The notes under the pieces: model-generated
What the model was told of the DNA's origin: nothing
What the model saw: the letters and a program-made list of their open reading frames with translations, nothing else
The model's database searches: none
Part shown: positions 36,017 to 44,208 of the stretch, one piece after another
Layout: each line of letters opens with the position of its first letter
Numbering within the stretch: position 1 is the stretch's first letter
NCBI GenBank assembly: GCA_964647485.1
Contig: CAZYHV010000001.1
Span: 1-64,000 of the forward strand
DNA length: 64,000 nt
Reading direction: 5' to 3'
DNA from: FW021-bin31 sp964647485
Lineage (GTDB): Bacteria > Bacteroidota > Bacteroidia > Chitinophagales > Chitinophagaceae
Made by a program: the position numbers and the translations under genes

Positions 36017-36490
36017 CTAAACATGATGATATGGTTGATGATTCAGGATAGAAAATGCACGATAAATTTGTTCTACCATAATGAGCCGAACCATTTGGTG
36101 AGGGAAAACAAGTGCAGATAAAGAAATCACCTTTTGAGATTTTTTCAAAATTTGATCATCAACACCATATGCTCCCCCTATCAGGAAAACCAAAACCTTA
36201 TCTGAAGCTAATTGTCGAGAAGCAATAAATTGAGCAAATTGTACAGAAGACAAACATTCTCCCTTCTCATCCAACGTAATTAAAGTATGATCAGCTGACA
36301 ATCGCTTTTTCACCACCTCCGCTTCTTTTAATTTTAAGTCCTCGGGAGACAATTTACCGGCCTTTTTACCGGCAGAAAGTACTTTTATATCAAAAGGAGT
36401 ATATTTCTTAATCCTTTTTGTAAAAAGTTGAATCCCCTCTTTGACATAATCCTTATTTTCTTTGCCAAAAGTCCAGAGTTCTATTTTCAT
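36017..36490 (-). CDS. rlmH: 23S rRNA (pseudouridine-1915-N3)-methyltransferase RlmH
   Basis: The 157-residue SPOUT methyltransferase methylates pseudouridine 1915 in helix 69 of 23S rRNA. The SAM-binding knot is recognisable in FLIGGAYGVDDQI and LSALVFPHQMVRLIMVEQIYRAF, and the protein ends with NHQPYHH as expected. Length is typical. It is the first gene of a two-gene unit with the rhomboid protease. Confidence 0.96.
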   Translation of the reverse strand: MKIELWTFGKENKDYVKEGIQLFTKRIKKYTPFDIKVLSAGKKAGKLSPEDLKLKEAEVVKKRLSADHTLITLDEKGECLSSVQFAQFIASRQLASDKVLVFLIGGAYGVDDQILKKSQKVISLSALVFPHQMVRLIMVEQIYRAFSILNHQPYHHV

Positions 36491-36521
36491 TAAAATAATT
36501 TGAGACTAAGATAAAAACGTT

Positions 36522-36551
36522 TTGTCAGATAAAAAAAACAACCTAAATTTG
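36522..36551 (+). promoter_or_regulatory. Consensus promoter of tRNA-Arg
   Basis: TTG (36522-36524), a spacer of exactly 19 nt and TAAATTTG (36544-36551) form a textbook Bacteroidota promoter. It lies 20 nt before the mature tRNA 5' end and serves as a good internal reference for the promoter consensus of this genome. Confidence 0.85.
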
Positions 36552-36571
36552 CACTCACTTTCTTAAAGTAT

Positions 36572-36645
36572 GGCTCCGTGGCTCAACTGAATAGAGCACT
36601 TGACTACGGATCAAGAGGTTCCAGGTTTGAATCCTGGCGGAGTCA
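36572..36645 (+). tRNA. tRNA-Arg (anticodon ACG)
   Basis: This is a 74-nt cloverleaf. The acceptor is GGCTCCG/CGGAGTC (one G:U pair), the anticodon stem CTTGA/TCAAG, the loop CTACGGA with anticodon ACG, and the T-arm contains GGTTTGAATCC. A34 would be deaminated to inosine by TadA. CCA is not encoded. A terminator follows. Confidence 0.95.
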
Positions 36646-36656
36646 CTTTTAAAATC

Positions 36657-36687
36657 AAGCACTTATTATAATGTAGGTGCTTTTTTT
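36657..36687 (+). terminator. Terminator after tRNA-Arg
   Basis: AAGCAC (36657-36662) pairs with GTGCTT (36677-36682), leading into a run of T to 36687. The loop is long (14 nt) and AT-rich, but the position right after the tRNA is fitting. Confidence 0.7.
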
Positions 36688-36772
36688 ATTTTGTCCCCCT
36701 TTGAATAGGGCATCTCGATATACGGAAGGTGCAAGCTTTGAAGCCTATACAATAATATATCCACTTTTTCAT

Positions 36773-37501
36773 CTACAACCCTTTCTTCCTTTCTGCCCAG
36801 TAGGGCTCTGTTTTTATTTGTTTCATGGATATTCCATGTGCAATCAATACTTTACGAACAGCCTGAATAGACTTGGCTCTGCCGGTCAGATAAAAAGCAG
36901 CTTCCTGCCACTGTGCCCAAAACTCATCCTCCATCGATTCTAATTTATCCCATGCCGGAGCGGCAGGATGTTCAAAAGATTTTGGAACAACTTCTGCAGA
37001 AACTCCAAGAAGTGCAGGCCAATCTTTATGCTTTTCTTCTAATTCAGCCAGACCAAAATGCCGGTGTCCTTTTCGATTTGCTTCTTCCTGTATACTTAAA
37101 AGCAAGCCCAATGAGGTCTCATCACCAAAGATAAAATGGTGCTCCCGATCGTCTAGGTAAGCTATTTTCCCTCCCGGTCCCATCAGTTTTAAGGAATCAC
37201 CCACCTGAAGGTTATCTATCCATTTGCTTCCATCGCCATGACCATGCAGGTAAATCAGCATTTCACAAATACCTTTTTCCGTATCAAAGCGAGAAGCCGT
37301 ATAGTGTCGATACTCCTTCGAATTGATACGAAACTCGATAACATTGCCGGCTTTAAATTTTACTCCGGTAAAATTTCCCTCCATTACGATGGATTTAAGA
37401 GCAGGTGCTATATTTTTGACAGACAACACTTCTACAGGATGAATCATCTTGCTGAAGACCACCTCCATCGTGTCACCTAGCCATTTTGGAATTCTGGACA
37501 T
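36773..37501 (-). CDS. Siderophore-interacting protein (FAD/NAD(P)H ferric-chelate reductase)
   Basis: The 242-residue cytosolic flavoprotein belongs to the SIP/ViuB family. It reduces iron in imported ferric siderophores so that it is released. The FAD-binding segment is RHYTASRFD, and the NAD(P)H-binding half has FGDETSLGLLLS. A C-terminal stretch with FYLTGRAKSIQAVRKVL matches the family. No siderophore receptor or synthesis genes are adjacent. Confidence 0.9.
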   Translation of the reverse strand: MSRIPKWLGDTMEVVFSKMIHPVEVLSVKNIAPALKSIVMEGNFTGVKFKAGNVIEFRINSKEYRHYTASRFDTEKGICEMLIYLHGHGDGSKWIDNLQVGDSLKLMGPGGKIAYLDDREHHFIFGDETSLGLLLSIQEEANRKGHRHFGLAELEEKHKDWPALLGVSAEVVPKSFEHPAAPAWDKLESMEDEFWAQWQEAAFYLTGRAKSIQAVRKVLIAHGISMKQIKTEPYWAERKKGL

Positions 37502-37902
37502 TGATTATTTTTTTATGAATATGAACGAATTACTTATAACGGTATAAAACTCAGAAATAAATATTTTTAGAACTATTCCTATAGGGAATAAGATTTACTG
37601 AAAACGAAAATATTACCCCCTTCTGCTGAACAAGTGATCGCTACCAAATCTTAAAAGAGGAGGCAGAAATATGTAATTCCCTAATTGAACCTATCTCCAT
37701 TCATCGTATCTATTTCACGTAAGTTATAATTCTCCTGAATTCAGTGAACAAAAAATAATATCTCTTCTTCTGTTCTATTCATGATTTATTCCAAAGAAAG
37801 GAAACTCCTTACTATAGGTACCTACAGCAAGGAGTTTGACCCTTTTTCTTAAAACAATGAAATATAAAGAAACCTAAATTGTCCGATTAGAGGACTTTGC
37901 AT
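37502..37902. other. Intergenic region with a hairpin
   Basis: No gene is visible. AAACTCCTT (37802-37810) pairs with AAGGAGTTT (37829-37837), and the loop contains the palindrome TAGGTACCTA. It lies about 65 bp downstream of the beta-helix lipoprotein gene (minus strand) and may end that operon, although the trailing minus-strand sequence is only moderately T-rich. Confidence 0.5.
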
Positions 37903-39477
37903 CTAATTCTCTCCCGGCATCCCTCCGGGGCCACCTCCTCCGGGACCACCACCGGGACCTATACTTCCTCCAACCATGGTGACCATTTCAGAGGTTGTAA
38001 AAGTAGTGGAAGATTGCGTCCCTTTTGTGTAGGTTCCACTCAAATATAACCCATTAAAATTTGTACCGGAGTTGACTGAACCATCTGTATAAACCAGATA
38101 ATCGGTATTTAATTCAAGTTTAGGACTAGAATATAGTAAAGTGGAGTATTCTCTTGGAGCTACGAAAGTAAGTACCTCGTCTCCTTCCGTTGATTCTATA
38201 TGAATAATTTGCGCTTTTGATCCTCCCCCGAGAATAACAGAGGGTTGAGTTGAAACAGATGCAGTCGGTTCGCTGGTGCTTCCTCCAATCCCCAAAAGGG
38301 TTCCTCCTGTAATCTTAAAAGTATTATTGTCACAATCAAATCCTTCTTCCGGCGCCTGAGTTCCACATGAAATAACTAAACCTCCCGTAACGGTCAAGGA
38401 GCCATTCGAATCAATGCCATCATTGGAGGTACTGTACACATAGAGTTGTCCTCCGTTAATATAGAGTGCAGTACCTGCATTCAGCCCATCATCTTCTGCT
38501 ATGATGTAAAATTCTCCATCATTGATAGTCAAGGTACTTTTGCTCTCTATCCCTTCACCATCTCCGCTAGTTTGAATGTTAAAACTTCCTCCATTAATGG
38601 TGACATAGGGATCAATGCTTTGGTCATCGGTATAAGAGGCTGTAATCCCATCATCGCCGGCATTGATGGTAAAGTCTCCATCGTTAATCACAATATATCC
38701 CTCTTCACATTCCATAGCATCACTACCGGATGTAATGTCTATGGTTCCTCCATCGACGATAATTGCATCATTGGTGTGAAAACCATCTTTGACGCTTCCG
38801 GTAACCGTAATGTTGCCACTGCGGATACGGATGTAATCATCGCTTACAATGGCGTGCTTATAATTTCCCTGAACCTCTAATGATCCATCACCACTGAAAA
38901 TCATCTGCCCTTCGCTAAAGAGGGTTCCCTTCATATCTTCATCGGTATTGGTGACATAGGAGGATCCATCGGTCAATGTGTTGGTCGTATTATCCGCCAA
39001 AACGATAAAAGCACGTTTACCGGATTGTATGTTAATGGCCGGTCCATCATTATTGGTAATATTTACTCCATCCAGCGTAAGTTTAAATTTATGATCGCTG
39101 TATATTTTCACAGATCCATCGGTGGCGGTTCCCGACAATTCATAGGCTACGCCCTCTACCGTAGAGGTTATGACTATATCCCCGTCATTATGAGAAATAC
39201 TTACTCCAATATTTTCTAATGGATTGTCTATGGTAGGAGTTGTTCCCAACTGAATTTTCACTGTACTGGTAAAGGTCGTATTCTCCACCAGATCATCTGC
39301 ATCATATGCACTATCCGTATTTCCTTCTGCCGTTCCTGTTGAAGTTATTGTGCTGTCTATCGTAATAGTAGGATTGCTATTATCGGCAGTAACAGTATCT
39401 GATTTGGAGCATGCGCTCAATAGACCTATAGATAAAAAGCCTATTAATATTTGATTAAAATGAGATTTCATATTCAT
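37903..39477 (-). CDS. Beta-helix carbohydrate-binding-like lipoprotein (Cthe_2159 type)
   Basis: The 524-residue protein has a lipoprotein signal with LLSAC (C23). Its large domain is built from repeats such as INDGEFYI, INGGSFNI, INDGDFTI, VDGGTIDI and VTGGLVIS. That fold is a right-handed beta-helix of the type found in the carbohydrate-binding Cthe_2159 family, where acidic residues bind calcium. The C-terminus is an unusual glycine/proline-rich tail (from about residue 502). It is the third gene of an operon with a pirin-like cupin and a dioxygenase-like protein. Ligand unknown. Confidence 0.8.
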   Translation of the reverse strand: MNMKSHFNQILIGFLSIGLLSACSKSDTVTADNSNPTITIDSTITSTGTAEGNTDSAYDADDLVENTTFTSTVKIQLGTTPTIDNPLENIGVSISHNDGDIVITSTVEGVAYELSGTATDGSVKIYSDHKFKLTLDGVNITNNDGPAINIQSGKRAFIVLADNTTNTLTDGSSYVTNTDEDMKGTLFSEGQMIFSGDGSLEVQGNYKHAIVSDDYIRIRSGNITVTGSVKDGFHTNDAIIVDGGTIDITSGSDAMECEEGYIVINDGDFTINAGDDGITASYTDDQSIDPYVTINGGSFNIQTSGDGEGIESKSTLTINDGEFYIIAEDDGLNAGTALYINGGQLYVYSTSNDGIDSNGSLTVTGGLVISCGTQAPEEGFDCDNNTFKITGGTLLGIGGSTSEPTASVSTQPSVILGGGSKAQIIHIESTEGDEVLTFVAPREYSTLLYSSPKLELNTDYLVYTDGSVNSGTNFNGLYLSGTYTKGTQSSTTFTTSEMVTMVGGSIGPGGGPGGGGPGGMPGEN

Positions 39478-39543
39478 GATTATTGTTTTAAATTTAGTTC
39501 GTGTCCGTTATTTAGTCAAGTTATTGGACTTTATAGACAGGCA

Positions 39544-40203
39544 CTAGTTTGTTTCTATAATGAATAAAATAGATTCGTCTCCAAAGGATTCTATATCTAC
39601 GGAATCTATATTTGAGAGGGTTAAACCGTCTCGGGAATACAACATTCTACCTTGAATTTCAAAAGAGCCTTGTATGACGAAAAAGAGTGTTTGGGTCTCT
39701 TTTTTGACCGGTTTATAAGTTCTTTCTTCTCTCATTTGAAATTGTCCGGCTGCAATTTTTAAAGTATCTGACTTTATAAGAATTTGTAACTCCTTTTTAT
39801 AGTTTAATTGAAAGGGATATATCTTTGCACTCTCCTTTTCTTGAATTTCAAGGTTTTTGAAACCGATTAAAAAGAAATTAATCAAGTCATTTTCATAATT
39901 ATTCCGAATAGATACCGGGCTATTAGGATGGTGAAGCAAAAACAGTTCGCCGCATTTTACTCTTTCTTGCATTCCCGAATAAGCTATTTCAAGATTACCA
40001 ACTACAGGGAGTAAGCATAGATATTCTACTTCTTGATTTATATTTTTAGAAGTCTTGGCGGCTAAAGTTTCATCTTTGAAAAATTGGAGATGATTCCATT
40101 CGTGTTGATTCTCTTGAACAACATGAAGGGTACGCGACACTTCATTTTCGCTGATAAATTGCCATTTTCTTAATACTATTTTTGCAGGAGATTGTTTCAT
40201 CAT
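39544..40203 (-). CDS. Pirin-like bicupin protein
   Basis: The 219-residue protein resembles the pirin/quercetinase-like (YhhW-type) family. It has an N-terminal cupin half around YLCLLPVVGNLEIAY and CGELFLLHHP, and a C-terminal half ending DGLTLSNIDSVDIESFGDESILFIIE. The metal-binding histidine cluster of true pirins is not preserved. No signal peptide is seen. It lies 14 bp after the dioxygenase-like gene and 66 bp before the beta-helix lipoprotein gene. Family assignment rests on overall pattern and is moderately secure. Confidence 0.6.
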   Translation of the reverse strand: MMKQSPAKIVLRKWQFISENEVSRTLHVVQENQHEWNHLQFFKDETLAAKTSKNINQEVEYLCLLPVVGNLEIAYSGMQERVKCGELFLLHHPNSPVSIRNNYENDLINFFLIGFKNLEIQEKESAKIYPFQLNYKKELQILIKSDTLKIAAGQFQMREERTYKPVKKETQTLFFVIQGSFEIQGRMLYSRDGLTLSNIDSVDIESFGDESILFIIETN

Positions 40204-40217
40204 ATCGATTTTAACCC

Positions 40218-40991
40218 TTAATCATTCACTCGTATTGTTTTAGTAAGCTCAAAGCCTTCGCTAAGGCTGCCGGTTACTGTTGCAATTTCTTTGGCAAAAC
40301 CATCACTAAAAACATTATCCGCATTATTATAAGTATAACCACTCATGCCTTTGGTATAGCCATAGTCAGCTCCTTCTGTGTTTACGGTTTTGACCAAACT
40401 ATCCGGAAATGCAATCTGAGTCACTAGCAATGAATTTCCCGATTTATCAAAGATATGAACATGGATATGAGTCGCTCTACTCTGATACCAACCCGGAAAA
40501 ATGGTAGTAAAAGTTACTTCTCCGGTTGCATCCGTCAATTGCCTCCCCCTTAACCAGGAAACATCGGTATAATCATCCGGTTGCATTCTACTTCCACCAT
40601 ACTCAGAATATTCCCCTTCTGTATCACATTGCCAAATATCTACATATACATCTTCCAAAGGTTCACAATTATTCCCAACATCAAGGACAGTCAGAGTAGA
40701 AACCATTGTACTCCCAACTCCGTCTCCTTTCCGGATATCACTTCTTAAATAATTTGAAGGATAAGGCGTTTTCGTTGGAAATGGGCCTTCTGTTTCCGTA
40801 GGAGTAACGGTGCAACTGGTGTCCGCCGTAACACTTGAGGCACTTCCGGAGCCTGATTCCCCCGGACCAGAACCTTTATCCATACTGTCAGGAGTACTTA
40901 CACTCGATTGTTCACATGAAGTTGTTAATGGCGCAACAAATGCTACTCCCAAAGCTGCAATGCTCTTTTTTAAAAATTCCTTCCTTTCCAT
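40218..40991 (-). CDS. Exported intradiol ring-cleavage dioxygenase-like lipoprotein
   Basis: The 257-residue protein has a signal peptide ending in a cysteine (TTSC, C26), so it is a probable lipoprotein. After a Ser/Gly-rich linker comes a dioxygenase_C domain. The non-heme iron ligands of intradiol dioxygenases are present: Y128 (EGEYSEYG), Y169, H175 and H177 (FPGWYQSRATHIHVHI). It should therefore bind Fe(III) and cleave catechol-like compounds, outside the cytoplasm. It is the first gene of the operon with the pirin-like and beta-helix genes. Natural substrate unknown. Confidence 0.88.
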   Translation of the reverse strand: MERKEFLKKSIAALGVAFVAPLTTSCEQSSVSTPDSMDKGSGPGESGSGSASSVTADTSCTVTPTETEGPFPTKTPYPSNYLRSDIRKGDGVGSTMVSTLTVLDVGNNCEPLEDVYVDIWQCDTEGEYSEYGGSRMQPDDYTDVSWLRGRQLTDATGEVTFTTIFPGWYQSRATHIHVHIFDKSGNSLLVTQIAFPDSLVKTVNTEGADYGYTKGMSGYTYNNADNVFSDGFAKEIATVTGSLSEGFELTKTIRVND

Positions 40992-41142
40992 TTTTACCCT
41001 TTTTTGTGGTTAAATAATAATTACTCAGTATCCATCATCCAACTATTATTGGATAACAGTGCAATATTATTATTCACATGTATGAGGGAAAAATAAAATA
41101 GAGGAATGAGGAAATGGTATCGATGAATTCCCTAAGAAAATG

Positions 41143-41252
41143 TTAACCCGCATTATTCACCACTTTTTGGAGACGGTCGTGTAAATGCTTTTTAATCAAT
41201 TACCTGTGTAATTATCTGCATTTTAGTCATTCCCCAAATATGAGGAATGGTT
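41143..41252 (-). promoter_or_regulatory. LytTR-linked regulatory block, copy A
   Basis: This block lies about 150-260 bp upstream of the dioxygenase-like gene. Read on the minus strand it has a near-palindrome of 22 bp (41249-41228) and, 56 nt further on, the conserved element AAAAAGTGGTGAATAATG followed by CGGGTTAA (to 41143). Both parts recur in copy B upstream of the two-component genes. A degenerate -7-like TACCATTTC (41119-41111) sits at the same offset as the copy B promoter. Confidence 0.7.
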
Positions 41253-41439
41253 TGGAATTATCTTTTTGCATCTATATTTCGGCTTAGCTCAATAACCACT
41301 GCGTTACAAACTCTTTGCAGTAGGCTACTACAGCGGCAGAGTTCGATGCATTTCGATTGTACTCAATGTACCACATTTCGATAAACTCAATATATCACCT
41401 TGTAGCTACAAAAAAAGCTAATCCCATGAATAAAGCGGG
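41253..41439. other. Non-coding region downstream of the response regulator
   Basis: No gene is visible in this AT-rich gap between regulatory block A and the response regulator stop. It holds the tandem 25-bp repeat at 41349-41398 and a 12-bp perfect palindrome TTGTAGCTACAA (41400-41411). The palindrome is not followed by a minus-strand T-run and is not a convincing terminator. Confidence 0.5.
41349..41398. repeat. Tandem 25-bp imperfect repeat
   Basis: Two adjacent 25-bp units (41349-41373 and 41374-41398) both begin CATTTCGAT and contain ACTCAAT. A related CTCAATAACCAC occurs at about 41288-41299. The region is non-coding. It resembles scattered intergenic repeats of Bacteroidota genomes; no transposase is near. 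Confidence 0.65.
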
Positions 41440-42123
41440 TTAAGTAGGCTTAATAAGCTGTAATACATCAGATAAATGGGATTCACTCACCGGTAATTCT
41501 TCTCCACTTCTGAGCTTGATTTTTCTGCCTAAAAAAGAGCTTACCTCTTTTATGGAAATAATGTAGCTACGGTGAATTCTTAAAAAATCATTTTCAGGTA
41601 GCTTTTCCTGCACTTTTTTCAAAGGCATCAATGTAAGTACAGAACGGCCGTTGGTAGTATGTATTTTTATATAATCATTCAAACTCTTGATGTAGCGTAT
41701 CTCTTGAAATCGTATTTTAGTAATCTGGTATTCTACATAAACAAATAGGCCGTCCTGCTTTTTCTCTATGGTATTATATCTCTTTTTAGCACGATTTACC
41801 GCCTTTTCAAAACGTTCTATACTAAAAGGTTTCAATAGATAATCAATAGCTTCCAAATCAAACCCCTCCAAAGCATATTCTTTATAGGCAGTTGTAAAAA
41901 TAATCATTGGATTATAAGGTAAGCTTTTGACAAGATCCAGACCATTCAAATCCGGCATATCTATATCTACAAACAGTAAATCCACAACATGTTGTCCTAA
42001 ATATCTTTTCCCAACCAAAGCATTTTCAAAGGTTTTCAGTAGCTGAAGATCAGAAATATTTTGGCAAAAATCCTGTATAATCTCAAGGGCTAATGGCTCA
42101 TCATCAATTGCAATACCGGTCAT
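41440..42123 (-). CDS. LytTR-family response regulator
   Basis: The 227-residue protein has an N-terminal receiver domain. The phosphoacceptor D53 is in LLFVDIDMPDLNG, with acidic pocket residues D7-D8 and K98 (YLLKPF). The C-terminal LytTR DNA-binding domain (about 130-225) has FLRIHRSYIISI and ends in LPVSESHL. It starts 2 bp after the sensor kinase gene, forming a classic pair. It likely binds the regulatory blocks upstream of its own operon and of the adjacent dioxygenase operon. Confidence 0.94.
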   Translation of the reverse strand: MTGIAIDDEPLALEIIQDFCQNISDLQLLKTFENALVGKRYLGQHVVDLLFVDIDMPDLNGLDLVKSLPYNPMIIFTTAYKEYALEGFDLEAIDYLLKPFSIERFEKAVNRAKKRYNTIEKKQDGLFVYVEYQITKIRFQEIRYIKSLNDYIKIHTTNGRSVLTLMPLKKVQEKLPENDFLRIHRSYIISIKEVSSFLGRKIKLRSGEELPVSESHLSDVLQLIKPT

Positions 42124-42125
42124 TT

Positions 42126-43286
42126 TTAAACTTTTTTAATTCCTTCCTTTTTAATTCCCTTAAAATGAATCTTTAACCTTACGATAAACCTTTCATCGTC
42201 TTCAGAAAGTTGCAGACTATATTTGTCGGGATATAATAATTCTAATCGTTGTTTCACATTTTCCAGACCGATGCCGGTTCTGTTTTTAGCTACCGGATTG
42301 AGCGCTCTTGTATTACAAGTTAAAAGATATATATCATTAGAACTAACGTGAATTTTGATTGTAATATCAGATTGAATATTTTTACTTAATCCATGTTTAA
42401 AAACGTTTTCAACAAAAGCCATTAAGATGAGAGGGGCAATCCTCACCTCTTCATCAATCCCTGTTACTTCATAATTTATTTGCACATTTTGCCCTAATCT
42501 TAGCTTTTGCAGTGCCATAAAATCATTTACACAAGAAATCTCTTTCTCAATAGGGACAAAATCTTCTCTAGCTTCGTCAGTAATATAGCGCATTATATTT
42601 GATAAGCGTACGATACTCGTAGCGGTATGCTCACTTTTTTTTATGGCAAGTGCATAGATATTATTCAAAGAATTAAATAAAAAATGGGGACTAATCTGAG
42701 CTTTCAAAAAGGAAAGTTCGGCCTCTGCCTTATCCATTTTTATACGAACATTTCGTTCTTCAGCATTTTGCCATTGTCGGGAAATGATAATCAAGGTACC
42801 GATTGCCCAAACAATTAAAAACAGGCTGATACTCAGTAAATCAAAATGAAAGGGAGAAGTTTTGGGAGGCTCCCCAAAAGGGACAGAAAAGCCTTTTCCC
42901 GCAGGAGGGATAAAACGAGGAATATCTATTTTTGGTCGATCTATTTCTGGTCGATTTATTTCTGGTTGGCTTATTTGTTGTTGAGAGTGAATCAACCGCT
43001 CAAAGGGCTGTAAATATAATGTAACGACCAATAACGCCACAAGTATTCCTCCATAAGCTACATACTTTTTTCTAACAAAAAAGAAAGGAAGAAGTACCTG
43101 TAAGTTCAAATAAAAAACAGCTACATAGAATAATAAAAAGAAAAGAAATGACCATGAAAAGAGAAATGGCAGCATAGGATGTTCATCCATAGCACTGGAA
43201 GCTACAAAAGCGATGACAAGACCAAGGAACAATACCCATCCCAAAATATGAGCAATCACCAACCTTTGTGTTTTTCTCTTCATCAT
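42126..43286 (-). CDS. LytS-type sensor histidine kinase (His_kinase family)
   Basis: The protein has about four transmembrane helices and a His_kinase domain with the phosphorylated histidine in ISPHFLFNSLNNIYALA (H201 from this start). A degenerate HATPase C-terminal region follows (GIGLENVKQRLELLY). The loop between helices carries a short Pro/Ile/Asp repeat (PEINRPEIDRPKIDIP). I choose ATG 43286 because the longer frame begins with TTG at 43292 inside the -7 element TAGCTTTG (43297-43290). The transcript would start at or very near this ATG. Confidence 0.92.
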   Translation of the reverse strand: MMKRKTQRLVIAHILGWVLFLGLVIAFVASSAMDEHPMLPFLFSWSFLFFLLFYVAVFYLNLQVLLPFFFVRKKYVAYGGILVALLVVTLYLQPFERLIHSQQQISQPEINRPEIDRPKIDIPRFIPPAGKGFSVPFGEPPKTSPFHFDLLSISLFLIVWAIGTLIIISRQWQNAEERNVRIKMDKAEAELSFLKAQISPHFLFNSLNNIYALAIKKSEHTATSIVRLSNIMRYITDEAREDFVPIEKEISCVNDFMALQKLRLGQNVQINYEVTGIDEEVRIAPLILMAFVENVFKHGLSKNIQSDITIKIHVSSNDIYLLTCNTRALNPVAKNRTGIGLENVKQRLELLYPDKYSLQLSEDDERFIVRLKIHFKGIKKEGIKKV

Positions 43287-43289
43287 TTC

Positions 43290-43297
43290 CAAAGCTA
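43290..43297 (-). promoter_or_regulatory. -7 promoter element of the two-component operon
   Basis: TAGCTTTG on the minus strand fits TAnnTTTG. It ends 3 nt before the ATG at 43286. The regulatory block B lies directly upstream. Confidence 0.65.
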
Positions 43298-43321
43298 CAA
43301 AAAATAGTTTTACAAAAGAGA

Positions 43322-43443
43322 TTAACCCACATTACCCACCACTTTTTGGAAATAGCTCTACCAATCGTTTTTAATAAACAGTTTGACAAACTCTTTCATA
43401 TTTTGATCATTCCCCAAATTTGAGGAATGGTTAACAACATCAA
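43322..43443 (-). promoter_or_regulatory. LytTR-linked regulatory block, copy B
   Basis: The block contains the near-palindrome at 43439-43418 (22 bp, one central mismatch) and the element AAAAAGTGGTGGGTAATG followed by TGGGTTAA (43347-43322). About 26 of 29 positions of the latter match copy A, and the palindrome differs from copy A at one position. The distance between the two elements is 11 bp longer than in copy A, about one helical turn. The remainder of the 43444-43672 gap shows no gene. Confidence 0.7.
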
Positions 43444-43672
43444 TATACCCCAACGTTGATCCATAAGAATACCAACCACATCCTATTAAGCATAAATTTT
43501 CCCAAAAAATTAGTTAACCAATAGAAATTCCTTTTTTGCATATTCTTATTCCCGGATAATAAATCCATATATCATGATCCTTTCTTTATTTGCAGTATCA
43601 ACCTTATTGATGTTGCTCCCGTCAAATTTTTTTTAAGATAATCAATTATCCATTATAAAAATATAAAGGTAT

Positions 43673-43813
43673 ATGACACTATTATATGAAGGAGTAGTCC
43701 GTACATCTTCTATTATTATATCCGGTATATCCTGTTTTGCAACCATAAATATTGGGGCCATTCCCCTCGGTTATAAAAAAGACAAGAATAAATATCAACA
43801 TTTTAATAGATAA
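43673..43813 (+). CDS. Possible 46-residue small protein
   Basis: An ATG-started frame of 46 codons runs from 43673 to TAA 43813. It encodes a hydrophobic middle (SSIIISGISCFATINIGAIP) and a basic end (YKKDKNKYQHFNR). It lies 22 bp before the start of the next gene on the same strand. I recognise no family and there is no clear promoter, so it may be chance. Confidence 0.25.
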   Translation: MTLLYEGVVRTSSIIISGISCFATINIGAIPLGYKKDKNKYQHFNR

Positions 43814-43835
43814 ATTAAATATAAAAACCTGTCTT

Positions 43836-44171
43836 ATGTGTAATCCAATTCATTTAAGTGGCAATAATGAAAATTACATCTCCCACTGTAAAACCTGTAA
43901 CAAATTTCAGATTTGTTTTGGAACGACTGCAATTAACCTGGAAAAGGAAGATTTTGTTGCCATGCATCAACTGGCAAAGAGCCTTCTGGAAGAACAAACC
44001 GACTATCCGGATGATACGAGAAAACAAGTCATTATTCAAACACCCTATCAAGGGGTTAATCTTTTCCTCTCAATAAGTGAGTTAAGAAGCTATATCGAAA
44101 TGTTCGAAGAAGCAGATAATGAAATTATTGCTCTGGAAATGTTAGATCTTTTTGGTGAAGATAAAGACTAG
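43836..44171 (+). CDS. Conserved Bacteroidota protein, DUF6686-like, Cys cluster
   Basis: From ATG 43836 the product is 111 residues. The longer open frame to 43752 adds a basic leader that lacks family character, so I prefer MCNPIHLSG. Near the N-terminus is SHCKTCNKFQICFG, a C-x2-C-x5-C cluster that could bind zinc or iron. The rest is helical and acidic (DFVAMHQLAKSLLEEQ, LEMLDLFGEDKD). The pattern fits a small Bacteroidota family I recall as DUF6686; function unknown. Confidence 0.65.
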   Translation: MCNPIHLSGNNENYISHCKTCNKFQICFGTTAINLEKEDFVAMHQLAKSLLEEQTDYPDDTRKQVIIQTPYQGVNLFLSISELRSYIEMFEEADNEIIALEMLDLFGEDKD

Positions 44172-44208
44172 CAGAACCATTGATTAGAAACGATTTGTAG
44201 AATTATTT

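Noticed and set aside
38446..38880. A 144-codon plus-strand open frame inside the beta-helix lipoprotein gene
   Set aside because: It is the antisense shadow of a gene with strong repeat structure and a lipoprotein signal; the frame has no promoter, family pattern or conserved start.
40968..40991. Tat signal on the dioxygenase-like protein
   Set aside because: The N-terminus MERKEFLKKS resembles a Tat leader but lacks the twin arginine; a lipoprotein signal with cysteine 26 explains it better.
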